64,000 nt of DNA from Planktothricoides raciborskii GIHE-MW2 (lineage in GTDB: Bacteria; Cyanobacteriota; Cyanobacteriia; Cyanobacteriales; Laspinemataceae): NCBI RefSeq assembly GCF_040564635.1, contig NZ_CP159837.1, positions 2,777,001-2,841,000 on the forward strand. The letters are read 5' to 3'. Below the pieces are notes generated by a model. The model did no database searches, had not been told where the DNA came from, and saw only the letters and a program-made list of their open reading frames with translations. How positions within the stretch are numbered: the first letter of the stretch is position 1; every line of letters starts with the position of its first letter. This document shows, one piece after another, positions 36,557-45,267 of the stretch. A program made the position numbers and the translations under genes.

Positions 36557-37465
36557 TTAAAGACCCAATTTAGCTAAAACCGGCTTGACCGAAACAATAT
36601 GCTTATTCATGCCCAGCTTACTCGGCTTAATGCCTAAAGCCAAACCGATAATTTCGGTGATATAAATAATCGGCATATTGTAAGAAACATTGTATTGTTT
36701 CTCGATATCCGGCTGGCGGAGTTCTAAATTAGTGTCACACAGAGGACAAGCCAAAACAATGCAATCTGCCCCCAAAGCTTTGGCCTCATCTAATATATTC
36801 TTAGTCAGGTCAAAAGCTACATCTTGTTTAGATACCAAAATCGGGCCACCGCAGCACTTAACTTTGGATTTGAATTCAACAAATTCTGCCCCACAAATTT
36901 CCGACAATCGATCCATTGATGTGGGGAAAACTGGCGAATCCTAGCCGGTGATATCGGCGGGTCGAGTCAACAAACACCCATAATAACAAGCCACTTTTAA
37001 GCCGGTTAATGGTCTTTTGACTCGCGAGGCAATATCGATATCATTGACTAACACATCTACGAGATTTCTCACCCGGATATTATATTCAGAAACATCGATC
37101 CCCATTTCTGACATAATCGCCGTGATTTTTTCCTTTTCCGTAGAATCTTTTAATGCCTTCATTGCCCGGGCTGATTTGTTGTAACAACCGGAACAAGATG
37201 CCAATAAATCGAGGTTTTGTTTTTGGGCTAAGGCCACATTTCGGGCAGCCATTGCCATACCCACATCGTGAGAAACACTGGCGGCGATCGAACCTCCACA
37301 ACAAGACCAGTCTTTGAGGTCTTCGAGTTCAATTCCTAACTCTTTCATCACCACTTTGGTGGAAATATCAAATTCTTTGGCGGTGGTATGCAGGCTGCAT
37401 CCGGGATAGTAAGAATATCTTTGATTTTTGGTAGTTTTGCTAGTTTTGGTAATTGTTGTCGTCAT
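36557..37465 (-). pseudogene. HdrB-like (CCG-domain) subunit 2 with one in-frame TAG
   Basis: Reads as one frame of about 300 residues except for an amber codon at 36941-36943 (LTRPADITG*DSPVFPTSMD). First CCG domain: YPGCSLHTTAKEF, WSCCGGSIAASVSHD, LASCSGCYNKSARA. Second CCG domain: VACYYGCLLTRPAD, KVKCCGGPIL, VLACPLCDTNLELRQ. All cysteines expected for the noncubane [4Fe-4S] clusters are present, so only the stop argues for inactivity. It may be a sequencing error, a fresh mutation, or two separate polypeptides (re-initiation at ATG 36916). Last gene of the C-B-A-C-B cluster, 2 bp after hdrC. Confidence 0.8.
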
Positions 37466-37467
37466 GG

Positions 37468-38094
37468 TTATTTCGCCTTTTCTAATGCTTGTTTAAATGT
37501 TTTGGGATCTTTGATTGTGTCCGGCAAGGGTGACATTTTGCCTTTGAGGGCTAATTGAATCCCTAATGGCGCTTGGTCGATCATGGCTTTTAATCCGCCA
37601 TATCGCTGCATTAATTCTGGTTCAAAAAGGATGCCGCGTTTTTCAACTAAGTCCACAAATATTTGATTAAATCGAGTGGAGTCGTTTTCGATTCCTTGGC
37701 GAATGGCGATCGCTTTTACCGCTTCAATTACGTCGGAAGGACGGACTCCACGGGGGCATCGGGTGGTACAGATATAGCAAGAACTACACATCCATAAAGT
37801 GTTACTTTGCAGCACTTTTTCCCATTCCCCCCGTTGCACCATTAAAATTAGAGTTCTTGGGGACATATCCATCCGGTCAATATTGGTACAGCCACCGCTA
37901 CAAGTGCCACATTGCATACAAGCAGCGATCGCTGCTTGTATGCCACCTTCCTCTACGACTTTCTGCATAAAATCGGGATTCATTTTATCGCCATCTAATT
38001 GGCGATCGCTTTTCAGCCCAAAGACAAACTTTCTTTTAGATTTTGCGGTTTTTGTTGCTTCTTTTGTTGTTTCTTTTGTTGGGTTAATTGTCAT
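37468..38094 (-). CDS. HdrC-like iron-sulfur subunit 2 of an sHdr-type complex
   Basis: 208 aa with two [4Fe-4S] motifs, CMQCGTCSGGCTNIDRMDMS and CSSCYICTTRCPRG, typical of HdrC. Passes electrons between the HdrA flavoprotein and HdrB. 10 bp from hdrA and 2 bp from hdrB, so one transcript. Confidence 0.88.
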   Translation of the reverse strand: MTINPTKETTKEATKTAKSKRKFVFGLKSDRQLDGDKMNPDFMQKVVEEGGIQAAIAACMQCGTCSGGCTNIDRMDMSPRTLILMVQRGEWEKVLQSNTLWMCSSCYICTTRCPRGVRPSDVIEAVKAIAIRQGIENDSTRFNQIFVDLVEKRGILFEPELMQRYGGLKAMIDQAPLGIQLALKGKMSPLPDTIKDPKTFKQALEKAK

Positions 38095-38104
38095 GGTTTT
38101 TACC

Positions 38105-39172
38105 TCACTTCACTGCTGCCATTGTTGCCACTGCTTGCCCATTCATGCTTAAGGAAAAATTCGCGGGATTGCTGGCAATAAAACTGACCATTTCTGCCGC
38201 CGCCGATCGCCCATCGGTAATTGATTCCATAATCGCTTTTGGCCCCGTGGCTGCCCCCGCGAGAAAAATCCCTTCCCGGTGAGACGCATTATTAGAATAT
38301 TGTTGATGGGCAGTGGCATAGAAGCGATCGCAACCAATTTTTAAACCAGCCACTTCTGCTAAATCAGAATTTCCTTCCATTCCCACCATCAAAACCAACA
38401 AATCCACCGTCAACCGCATTGGTTTTGCCGTCAAAGTATCTTCTAAACGCATCAACAAACTGCCATCATTTTGCTCTGCTGCTTCAGAAAGCCGACCTCG
38501 GAGAAACTGCACCCCAAACCGTTCCTGAGAAGTGCGATAAAGTTCCTCATAACCGCGACCAAACACCCGAATATCCATATAGAGGCAGTAAACTTGGCAA
38601 TCGGGAATTTGTTCTTTCACCTCAATGGCTACTTTAATCGCATTAGTACAGCAAACTCGCGAACAATAATTATTATTCACCTTCTCATCGCGAGAACCAA
38701 CACAATGAATCATCGCCACTTTTTTCGGCGGTTTCCCGGCCTTAGTTTGCAAATTTTTTGCCTTCAACATCGCATCTAGTTCTACCGAATTGATGCAATT
38801 ATCATAAACTCCGTAGCCGTATTCTTCCTTTAAAGTGGCATCAAAATGATGATATCCCGTGGCCACTAGAATTGAGGCTGCCTCAATTTTTTCTCCAGTG
38901 GATGTAGTCACGGTAAAATGCGGGGCAGCACCGTTAATCTCAGTCACCGTCGTATTAGTTAAAATTCTCGTATTCCCCAAACCTGCCGTCAGATTCGCGG
39001 TAATTTCCGAAGCATCGGTAAAATCCGGAAATACTTTATACCACTTATTTAAATGTCCGCCAATTTTTGCTTGCTTCTCAATTAAAACCACATTGAGGCC
39101 AAAATTTTGCAGTTTTCCCGCCGCTGCTAATCCCGCAGGGCCGCCACCAATTACTACTACTTGTTTATTCAT
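38105..39172 (-). CDS. HdrA-like flavoprotein subunit of an sHdr-type complex
   Basis: 355 aa from MNKQVVVIGGGPAG (a 12-codon longer frame is less likely). FAD-binding Rossmann motif VVVIGGGPAGLAAAGKLQ at the N-terminus, a Cys cluster CVGSRDEKVNNNYCSRVCCT of the HdrA [4Fe-4S] site, and the second FAD segment GIFLAGAATGPKAIMESI. The short form (about 350 aa, no extra ferredoxin domains) matches sHdrA of sulfur oxidisers rather than methanogen HdrA. Centre of the C-B-A-C-B cluster. Confidence 0.88.
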   Translation of the reverse strand: MNKQVVVIGGGPAGLAAAGKLQNFGLNVVLIEKQAKIGGHLNKWYKVFPDFTDASEITANLTAGLGNTRILTNTTVTEINGAAPHFTVTTSTGEKIEAASILVATGYHHFDATLKEEYGYGVYDNCINSVELDAMLKAKNLQTKAGKPPKKVAMIHCVGSRDEKVNNNYCSRVCCTNAIKVAIEVKEQIPDCQVYCLYMDIRVFGRGYEELYRTSQERFGVQFLRGRLSEAAEQNDGSLLMRLEDTLTAKPMRLTVDLLVLMVGMEGNSDLAEVAGLKIGCDRFYATAHQQYSNNASHREGIFLAGAATGPKAIMESITDGRSAAAEMVSFIASNPANFSLSMNGQAVATMAAVK

Positions 39173-39202
39173 TTTTTTTACCTGAAAATTACAATTAGCT
39201 AA

Positions 39203-39347
39203 TACCATTTACAAAAATTCATCCAACAGCCCCTAACATTGGTAGGGTGGGCAACAATATTCACCCAAAATTAACATATATTATGGTGGATTATTGCCCA
39301 CCCTACAATATAAATACTTATTGGTGTATATTTTTTTGTAATTGGTA
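39203..39347. mobile_element. MITE, about 145 bp
   Basis: Ends TACCATTTACAAAAATT and (reverse complement) TACCAATTACAAAAAAAT; interior has GTAGGGTGGGCAAC...GCCCACCCTAC. A second copy at 56772-56908 interrupts an xisI gene. Here it lies in the hdrB-hdrA gap. Confidence 0.78.
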
Positions 39348-39378
39348 TAATTTAACGAAAAGAAGAGGTAAGAGAAAA

Positions 39379-39444
39379 AGAAACCGGGTTTCTTTAATGG
39401 GTTTAACAAAAAGCTTACTTTAGCCAAATAGAAACCCGGTTTCT
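39379..39444. repeat. spaced pair of AGAAACCGGGTTTCT repeats
   Basis: AGAAACCGGGTTTCT at 39379-39393 and AGAAACCCGGTTTCT at 39430-39444, between hdrB (39456) and the MITE. Same family as 29037. Confidence 0.7.
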
Positions 39445-39455
39445 CTCTGAGGTAT

Positions 39456-40352
39456 CTAAAACGGTCTTCTCCGTTGTTCAGGAGTTTTAGACTTATCGTA
39501 GGGAATGCCAATTTTATCCAGCAAAGGCTCGATCGCCACTACTTTGGCATTCAATCCACAATCTTTAAAGGGGTCATAACCTAACATTAACCCGGTCAAT
39601 TGTGCGTAATCCAGAACACTGACATTAAATTCCTCTTCCAGCACTTCTTTAATCGTGCCTTGTTCCGCATCCAAAAACACCGTACAACCGGGACAATTAG
39701 TGAGGATTAAATTACAGTCTGGATGGGCTTCTTTCAAACTAGCCATTTTCTTATAAACGCTACTGGCAGTATAGTCGCGGTTTTCGGGGAAAGCGCACTG
39801 ACGGAAACCCATGCCACAGCAATGGCGACGTTCTGGATAATCAACAATTTCCGCCCCAAAAGCTTCGAGCAATCCCACTAAAACTTGGGGAAATTCTACC
39901 CCACCCATTGCTTCACCTGGAAATATTTTACCATAGTGACAGCCAATATGATCGACTGCCTTAATTCCCTTCAAGCTATACTTAGCTTTTTCGGCTAATT
40001 TATGTCGGTTAGCATAGAAAACATCAGAAGCATGAACTACTGAAGGTCTGCCCCCAGAAACATGAGGAATCCAGAATTCCCGTCCGGTAGTTTCTTTTAA
40101 GGTTTTGGCAGTATATTCTCGTAATTCTGGTTCTTCTTCCCAGAGTTTAATTACTTCGGTGTAGTTGGCAAAAGAAGTGACACAGAATGAGAAGAGATTA
40201 TCAACTCCTTGTTCATAGTGAGCGAGGGAAAAATTCCGCGCTGCAATCACCATTTGGGCTTCGATGGTTGTGACATCTCCGTGATAGCCGATCGCCCCAC
40301 AAGAAGTATGTCCGGGGGCTTCCCGCAAATCCATACCCAAATCATTTTTCAA
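39456..40352 (-). CDS. HdrB-like (CCG-domain) subunit 1 of an sHdr-type complex, N-terminus short
   Basis: 298 aa from a TTG start. CCG-domain cysteines: TSCGAIGYHGD, FSFCVTSFANY, DHIGCHYGKIF, RRHCCGMGFR, LTNCPGCTVFLD. The usual start of HdrB (…FPGC...) is missing. Upstream codons (TEGIAYKIL) extend the homology only a little before an in-frame TGA, with no ATG. The gene either uses TTG/ATT or has lost its first about 20 codons by a deletion next to hdrC1. The second CCG domain is complete. 40 bp downstream of hdrC1. Confidence 0.82.
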   Translation of the reverse strand: MKNDLGMDLREAPGHTSCGAIGYHGDVTTIEAQMVIAARNFSLAHYEQGVDNLFSFCVTSFANYTEVIKLWEEEPELREYTAKTLKETTGREFWIPHVSGGRPSVVHASDVFYANRHKLAEKAKYSLKGIKAVDHIGCHYGKIFPGEAMGGVEFPQVLVGLLEAFGAEIVDYPERRHCCGMGFRQCAFPENRDYTASSVYKKMASLKEAHPDCNLILTNCPGCTVFLDAEQGTIKEVLEEEFNVSVLDYAQLTGLMLGYDPFKDCGLNAKVVAIEPLLDKIGIPYDKSKTPEQRRRPF

Positions 40353-40392
40353 AATTTTATAAGCAATGCCTTCGGTGTATATGGATTTTGTC

Positions 40393-41091
40393 TTATTTCA
40401 TTTCGTAGTTTCTGCTATCCGCAGTCTCTACCCAGTTGTCCCAAAACTTCTCAACCTCTTCTTTGCTCCCGAGTTTCTTTTCCATGCCTTTTTCTACCGC
40501 ATCCATTAACTCGATCGCCCCGGTTGCTTTATAAATTGCCCGCAATTCATCCATATCTTTTTCGGGAATTACTCGGTGGGAACCGGCGCTATTTTCCTTG
40601 TCCATTGGGACATCCCACCATTCGCGCATTTCCGCTCTATGTTCATAATAATATTCCCAGTTTTCGCCCAGTTCGGGGAAATGTTCCGGGGTAATATTTT
40701 CTGCCAACAAGGTATAGCCGCGTTTCAGCATATTTTCCCCAAATACTCGCTTGGCAAATAACTGTTGTCTGCCTTTTTTTGACTCGGCAAAATAACCGTG
40801 ACGCACGGAAAGACGACGCAAAGCGAGAATTACTGAAGCGGTACTGTTGCCTCTCGGACACCGGGTTTTACAAGAAAAACATTGCCCGCAAAACCAAATT
40901 TTGTCTGACTTGAGTAACTGCACCAACCAATCTTCATCTTCCGTTTGGCAAATGTTCATCACCTCGCGAGGGGAATAGTCATAAACCTCCGCTGCTGGAC
41001 AAACCGCCGTACATACACCGCAGTTCAGGCAGGCATTCATCCCATGCTGGTATTGAATGTCTTGTTTCAGTTCGTCAACTAACTTGCCCAT
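40393..41091 (-). CDS. HdrC-like iron-sulfur subunit 1 of an sHdr-type complex
   Basis: 232 aa with CLNCGVCTAVCPAAEVYDYS and CGQCFSCKTRCPRGNSTASV, two [4Fe-4S] clusters. First gene of the minus-strand cluster hdrC-hdrB-hdrA-hdrC-hdrB, the order of the shdrC1B1A(hyp)C2B2 operon of sulfur-oxidising bacteria. Divergent from the SQR gene at 41421, with a 329-bp shared control region. Confidence 0.88.
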   Translation of the reverse strand: MGKLVDELKQDIQYQHGMNACLNCGVCTAVCPAAEVYDYSPREVMNICQTEDEDWLVQLLKSDKIWFCGQCFSCKTRCPRGNSTASVILALRRLSVRHGYFAESKKGRQQLFAKRVFGENMLKRGYTLLAENITPEHFPELGENWEYYYEHRAEMREWWDVPMDKENSAGSHRVIPEKDMDELRAIYKATGAIELMDAVEKGMEKKLGSKEEVEKFWDNWVETADSRNYEMK

Positions 41092-41142
41092 TGGTAAACT
41101 CCTTGTTGTTCGCTAATGCGTCATATTTATATTCTTTTGTAT

Positions 41143-41313
41143 GGCTATATAATGATTTATTTAAATAATGTCTTCAATAAGTAGTTTTGCTTAAATTTTC
41201 CGCAAACCTCAGCAACTTATGGATATCAAGGGAAATTTAAGCAAAAATTGGCCTGGAGCGAAAATTATGCTTTTTTATTTTAAAAGTTATATAACAATAT
41301 AGCTATATAATGA
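41143..41313. promoter_or_regulatory. repeated operator-like motif between hdrC1 and sqr
   Basis: GCTATATAATGA occurs in direct orientation at 41144-41155 (near hdrC1) and 41302-41313 (near sqr). The second lies in an inverted repeat TTATATAACAATATAGCTAT plus ATAA. AT-rich palindromes of this kind suit ArsR/SmtB-type repressors, which control sqr genes in several bacteria. The regulator is not in the window. Confidence 0.45.
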
Positions 41314-41420
41314 AAAAATTTAAGCCGGAAATCTGACAACCGGCTTAGGTATATAGACTTCAGACTTCCTTGTCAGTTGGCAATCAGTAACATTACCCAC
41401 ACCTTACCCAAATAGATAAA

Positions 41421-42737
41421 ATGGCAACTTTAACCTCAGAAACCGCTCAAACTCCCGCATTAACCGCAGTTCCCGCAGTCAGCAAAACCGTCCATTACCA
41501 AATTGCGATCGTTGGGGGTGGTGCAGCGGGAATTACCACCGCGTCTGTACTGTTGAAACGAAATAGTCAGTTAGATGTGGCGATTATTGAGCCTTCAAAT
41601 AAGCACTATTATCAACCCGGTTGGACATTGACCGGAGGGGGAATTTTTCAAATTCAAGATACGGTGAGAAACCAACGGGATTTGATTCCGGCTGGGGCAA
41701 CTTGGATTCAAGATCGAGTGGTGAAATTAGACCCCGATCGCAATGCGGTGATTACTCAAGAAGGCATTGAAGTTTTATATGAATATTTAATTCTTTGCCC
41801 CGGAATTCAAGTTGATTGGCATTTAATTAAAGGATTACCAGAAGCGATCGGGAAAAACGGCGTTACTAGCAACTATTCCCCTAAATATGCCCCTTACACC
41901 TGGGAACTGATTCAAAAATTCTCTGGTGGCAACGCCCTATTTACCTTTCCGAATACGCCGATTAAATGTGGTGGGGCTCCGCAAAAAGTGATGTATATGG
42001 CCGATGATGTATTCCGCAGTAAATGGGGCGTGCGTCAGCGCAGCAACGTCATGTTTTTAACTCCGGCAACCAAAATGTTTGCGGTGCCGGAATATTACGC
42101 TTTATTAGATAAAGTGGTCAAAGAACGGGAAATAGACGTAAAATTCCGCCACAATCTTAAGGAAATCAAAGGAGAAAGTAAAGCAGCTATCTTTGATATT
42201 TTTGATACTTCCGGCAATGTGGTGGATGAAGTCACTTATCAATATGAAATGATTCACGTTGCCCCACCGCAAAGTGCCCCGGATTTTATTAAACAAAGTC
42301 CTTTAGCCACCCCCAACAATTCTTATGGTTGGGTAGATGTGGATCAATATACAATGCAACACAATCGCTATCCCAACGTATTTGCTTTAGGGGATGCTTC
42401 TTCGGCGCCTACGTCTAAAACCGCTGCTGCCGTCCGCAAACAAGCCCCCGTGGTTGCCGAAAATTTACTCGCTTTCATGGCCGCGAAACCGTTAAATGCT
42501 AAATATGATGGTTATACTTGTTGCCCTTTAATTACTGGCTATGATAAAACCATCATGTCAGAATTTAGTGGTTATACGGCTACCCCCATGTCTAGTTTTC
42601 CCCTCAATCCGATCAAAGAACGTTGGATTATGTGGAAAATGAAGACAGATATTTTACCCTGGGTTTACTGGAATCGGATGCTGAAAGGCGCAAAATTTGA
42701 GGGAGATTATATTAAGTTTCTGCAATGGAAAAAATAG
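41421..42737 (+). CDS. sqr: sulfide:quinone reductase, type II-like
   Basis: 438 aa. FAD-binding AIVGGGAAGITTASVLLKR near residue 30, then SNKHYYQPGWTLTGGGIFQI typical of type II (mitochondrial-like) SQR. Redox cysteines are in FPNTPIKCGGAPQKVMYMAD and YTCCPLITGY, and FALGDASSAPTSKTAAAVRK is the second FAD contact. C-terminal amphipathic residues (WVYWNRMLKG) fit membrane association. Oxidises H2S to sulfane sulfur and passes electrons to plastoquinone. Divergent from the hdr cluster. Confidence 0.9.
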   Translation: MATLTSETAQTPALTAVPAVSKTVHYQIAIVGGGAAGITTASVLLKRNSQLDVAIIEPSNKHYYQPGWTLTGGGIFQIQDTVRNQRDLIPAGATWIQDRVVKLDPDRNAVITQEGIEVLYEYLILCPGIQVDWHLIKGLPEAIGKNGVTSNYSPKYAPYTWELIQKFSGGNALFTFPNTPIKCGGAPQKVMYMADDVFRSKWGVRQRSNVMFLTPATKMFAVPEYYALLDKVVKEREIDVKFRHNLKEIKGESKAAIFDIFDTSGNVVDEVTYQYEMIHVAPPQSAPDFIKQSPLATPNNSYGWVDVDQYTMQHNRYPNVFALGDASSAPTSKTAAAVRKQAPVVAENLLAFMAAKPLNAKYDGYTCCPLITGYDKTIMSEFSGYTATPMSSFPLNPIKERWIMWKMKTDILPWVYWNRMLKGAKFEGDYIKFLQWKK

Positions 42738-42827
42738 AGTTATTACTTTGACTCCAAAAAGCCTCTCTTAAAAAGGGTGGTTGGGGGGATCGACACCTTA
42801 CAGCGCTTTTCAGATTACTGAACCATG

Positions 42828-42940
42828 AGCGGGCGAAGCATTCCGGTATTTAATTTAATACTTTCAGTATTGTAGGGGCGAATGGCCATTCGCCCCTACG
42901 GAATGCTTCGCCCCTACGGAATGCTTCGCCCCTACAGGTA
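42828..42940. repeat. dispersed palindromic repeats (GTAGGGGCGAATGGC type)
   Basis: GTAGGGGCGAATGGCCATTC plus GCCCCTAC forms a perfect palindrome, followed by two copies of GGAATGCTTCGCCCCTAC and preceded by GGGCGAAGCATTCCGG. Related copies at 33713, 44885 and 47587. Confidence 0.75.
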
Positions 42941-43125
42941 TTTGTGGTTTACTCAAGAGAAAATTGCTGTATTAAAGCCAGAATTGTCTAATAAACACAT
43001 AACGGGAACATTTATTCTATATTTGCTGTAAAATTAGTGTAAAATCGGGGTAGGCACGGGGGCACTACCCCTACAAGTGTTATGTATGCGTTAGTGCTGA
43101 TTCGTAAGCGAGGTTATTACTTAAA

Positions 43126-44394
43126 ATGGCGAATATTGTCGTGATTGGTGCAGGAATTGGCGGATTGCCCACCGCTTACGAACTCAGGCATTTACTTTCT
43201 CATTCTCATCAAGTTACGTTAATTTCGGCATCTCCTAAATTTACTTTTATTCCCTCTTTGCCTTGGGTGACAATGGGGTTAACGGCTTTATCAGATGTTC
43301 AGGTCGATCTGAAAACCGCGATCGCCAATCGAGGGATTGAGTTAATCATTGGACAAGTCACAAAACTCGATCCAATTAATCAACAAATCACGGTAAAAGA
43401 CCGGATCATTTCCTATGATTTTGCGATCGTGGCTACGGGCGCTGAACTTGCTTTAGATGTTATCCCTGGCTTAGGCCCAGAAAACGGTTATACCCAGTCA
43501 GTTTGTAATCCCCACCATGCGGAAATTGCCCGTCAAGCTTGGGTAAAATTTCTGGAAAATCGGGGACATTTAGTAGTAGGTGCCATGCCTGGGGCGGGTT
43601 GTTTAGGGCCAGTTTATGAGTTTGCTTTATTAGCCGATTTTGTATTAAGAAAAGCGGGCAAACGTCAAGAAATCCCGATTACTTTGATCACCCCAGAACC
43701 TTATGCCGGTCATTTAGGGGTTGGCGGCATGGCGAATTCCGCCGAATTGGTGCAAAATTTGCTGGCCATTCGAGAAATTAATTTAATCGAAAATGCCGCC
43801 ATTGACCAGATTTTTCCTGACCAGATTACTTTAGGCGATCGCCAAGAAATTCCTTTTAATTATGCCATGATATTCCCATCATTTAGAGGGCCAAGTTTTG
43901 CCCGCAAATTTCCCGGTTTGGCAGATGAAAAAGGCTTTTTGCCGGTGTTGCCGACGGGTCAGCATCCCCAGTTTGACTCAATTTATGCGGCTGGAGTAGC
44001 GGTGCAAATTCAGCCCCCAGAAACAACCCCAATTCCCGTTGGAGTGCCGAAAACCGGCCAAATGACTGAAGCAATGGGTATGGCGGCAGCCCATAATATT
44101 GCTTTAAGATTGGGTGAAATTTCCGGAAGTCCGGTTAAACCAACTTTAGAAGCGATTTGTTTAGCAGATTTTGGGGATATGGGCATCGCTTTTATTGCCA
44201 GTCCAGTTTTACCGGATCCTGTCACTGGCAAACGACGCAACGCTGTCGCTTTGCAAGGTCGCTGGGTAAGTTGGAGTAAAGTGGCTTTTGAGAAGTTTTT
44301 CTTAACAAAAATGCGCTGGGGTTTAGCAGTGCCTTGGTTTGAAAAATTGGGGTTGAAAATGTTGGGTTTGTCCCTAGTTGAACCCTTAGAGTGA
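43126..44394 (+). CDS. sulfide:quinone reductase-family flavoprotein, second copy
   Basis: 422 aa. FAD motif IVVIGAGIGGLPTAYELRH at the N-terminus and three cysteines in SQR positions: C127 (SVCNPHHA), C159 (GAMPGAGCLGPVYEF) and C345 (LEAICLADFGDMG), the spacing of active type I-like SQRs. The C-terminal part (SKVAFEKFFLTKMRWGLAVP) is amphipathic. It differs strongly from the 41421 gene, so the two are different SQR types, not duplicates. Flavocytochrome c or a polysulfide-related function is the alternative. Confidence 0.8.
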   Translation: MANIVVIGAGIGGLPTAYELRHLLSHSHQVTLISASPKFTFIPSLPWVTMGLTALSDVQVDLKTAIANRGIELIIGQVTKLDPINQQITVKDRIISYDFAIVATGAELALDVIPGLGPENGYTQSVCNPHHAEIARQAWVKFLENRGHLVVGAMPGAGCLGPVYEFALLADFVLRKAGKRQEIPITLITPEPYAGHLGVGGMANSAELVQNLLAIREINLIENAAIDQIFPDQITLGDRQEIPFNYAMIFPSFRGPSFARKFPGLADEKGFLPVLPTGQHPQFDSIYAAGVAVQIQPPETTPIPVGVPKTGQMTEAMGMAAAHNIALRLGEISGSPVKPTLEAICLADFGDMGIAFIASPVLPDPVTGKRRNAVALQGRWVSWSKVAFEKFFLTKMRWGLAVPWFEKLGLKMLGLSLVEPLE

Positions 44395-44407
44395 GAGGTA
44401 AAAAGTG

Positions 44408-44794
44408 ATGCCTTTAACGAATCTAAAGTGGACTAAAAACATCAGACGGGCTGATGGTGCTTGGGCTTACTCAGAGTTTAAAGCTTATCATTTATTCAAG
44501 CTGGAGTGGAAAGATAATGAACCTAATGCCAATAAACCTGAAAAAGACGATCTTATTTTACTCAGACAAAAGGGATATGTCACCCATTTAGTCCGAGTTC
44601 TAGACTACAAAGCTGAACGAGAAGTTGGGCAAGGTGATTACAACATTTACCGAATTGTTGAGTCACTTTGGACTATTGATTTTGGTCATCCACCTGGATG
44701 GGCAAAAGCAGATCAAATGTTTGGTTATTCAGTCACTTATCAAGGGGGGAATGTGATGGAATTAGAAAGCTTGCCTACTTTTAGACAGCGTTAG
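44408..44794 (+). CDS. hypothetical protein
   Basis: 128 aa from ATG 44408 (preceded by an in-frame GTG), 13 bp after the SQR-like gene, so probably cotranscribed. Aromatic- and charge-rich soluble protein (ADGAWAYSEFKAYHLFKLEW, DDLILLRQKGYVTHLVRVLD, YRIVESLWTIDFGHPPGWAK). I do not recognise a family. The beta-rich fold could be a small nucleic-acid- or nucleotide-binding barrel, but this is a guess. Confidence 0.6.
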   Translation: MPLTNLKWTKNIRRADGAWAYSEFKAYHLFKLEWKDNEPNANKPEKDDLILLRQKGYVTHLVRVLDYKAEREVGQGDYNIYRIVESLWTIDFGHPPGWAKADQMFGYSVTYQGGNVMELESLPTFRQR

Positions 44795-45267
44795 GATAAT
44801 GATGGTGGGCTTTTGGCTTTTCAGAAACATATCCAACAAACCTTACAAACGTTTTCTTTCTGATCAACTACAGACAAAATATGTATGTAGAAGCGATTCG
44901 GGAATCGCCTCTGTAGGGGTGATTCGGGAATCACCCCTACAGGTTGTGTGGTTTACTTAACAGAAGAGCGCTGTAAATAACAGGTTTGTAAGCTACCTAC
45001 GAGCAATTTACTGCGGAACGCTACGGGACGATCGCCTTTAAGTGGAGAGAGGGCGCGATCGCAGGATCATTTCCTTGAATCCAGAGGGCATCAGGCAACG
45101 CGATCGCCCCTCGATCCTGAGTATTCAGCAAAATCATCCCGCTAAAAATCCCGCTAAAAATCCCGCTAAAAGCAGGTGCTTAGGTTAGAATTTGCATAAC
45201 CTCCCAGATACCTTTTCCGTCTCAAGAACCATAAACTAATCCTCATACTGAATTACTACTGAATCCC
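44795..45267. other. intergenic with repeats
   Basis: Contains a perfect palindrome TGTAGGGGTGATTCGGGAAT plus CACCCCTACA (about 44911-44941) and a diverged version before it, HIP1 octamers, and three tandem copies of ATCCCGCTAAAA (45136-45172). No gene seen. Confidence 0.6.

Noticed and set aside
36941-36943. Recoding of TAG in hdrB2 (for example pyrrolysine)
   Set aside because: Cyanobacteria have no known pyrrolysine system and homologues do not place a special residue here; nonsense mutation or sequencing error is simpler.
36557-41091. Methanogen-type heterodisulfide reductase
   Set aside because: HdrA is the short form, the gene order is C-B-A-C-B, no Mvh or formate dehydrogenase partner is present, and SQR genes are adjacent; a sulfur-oxidising sHdr-type complex fits better.
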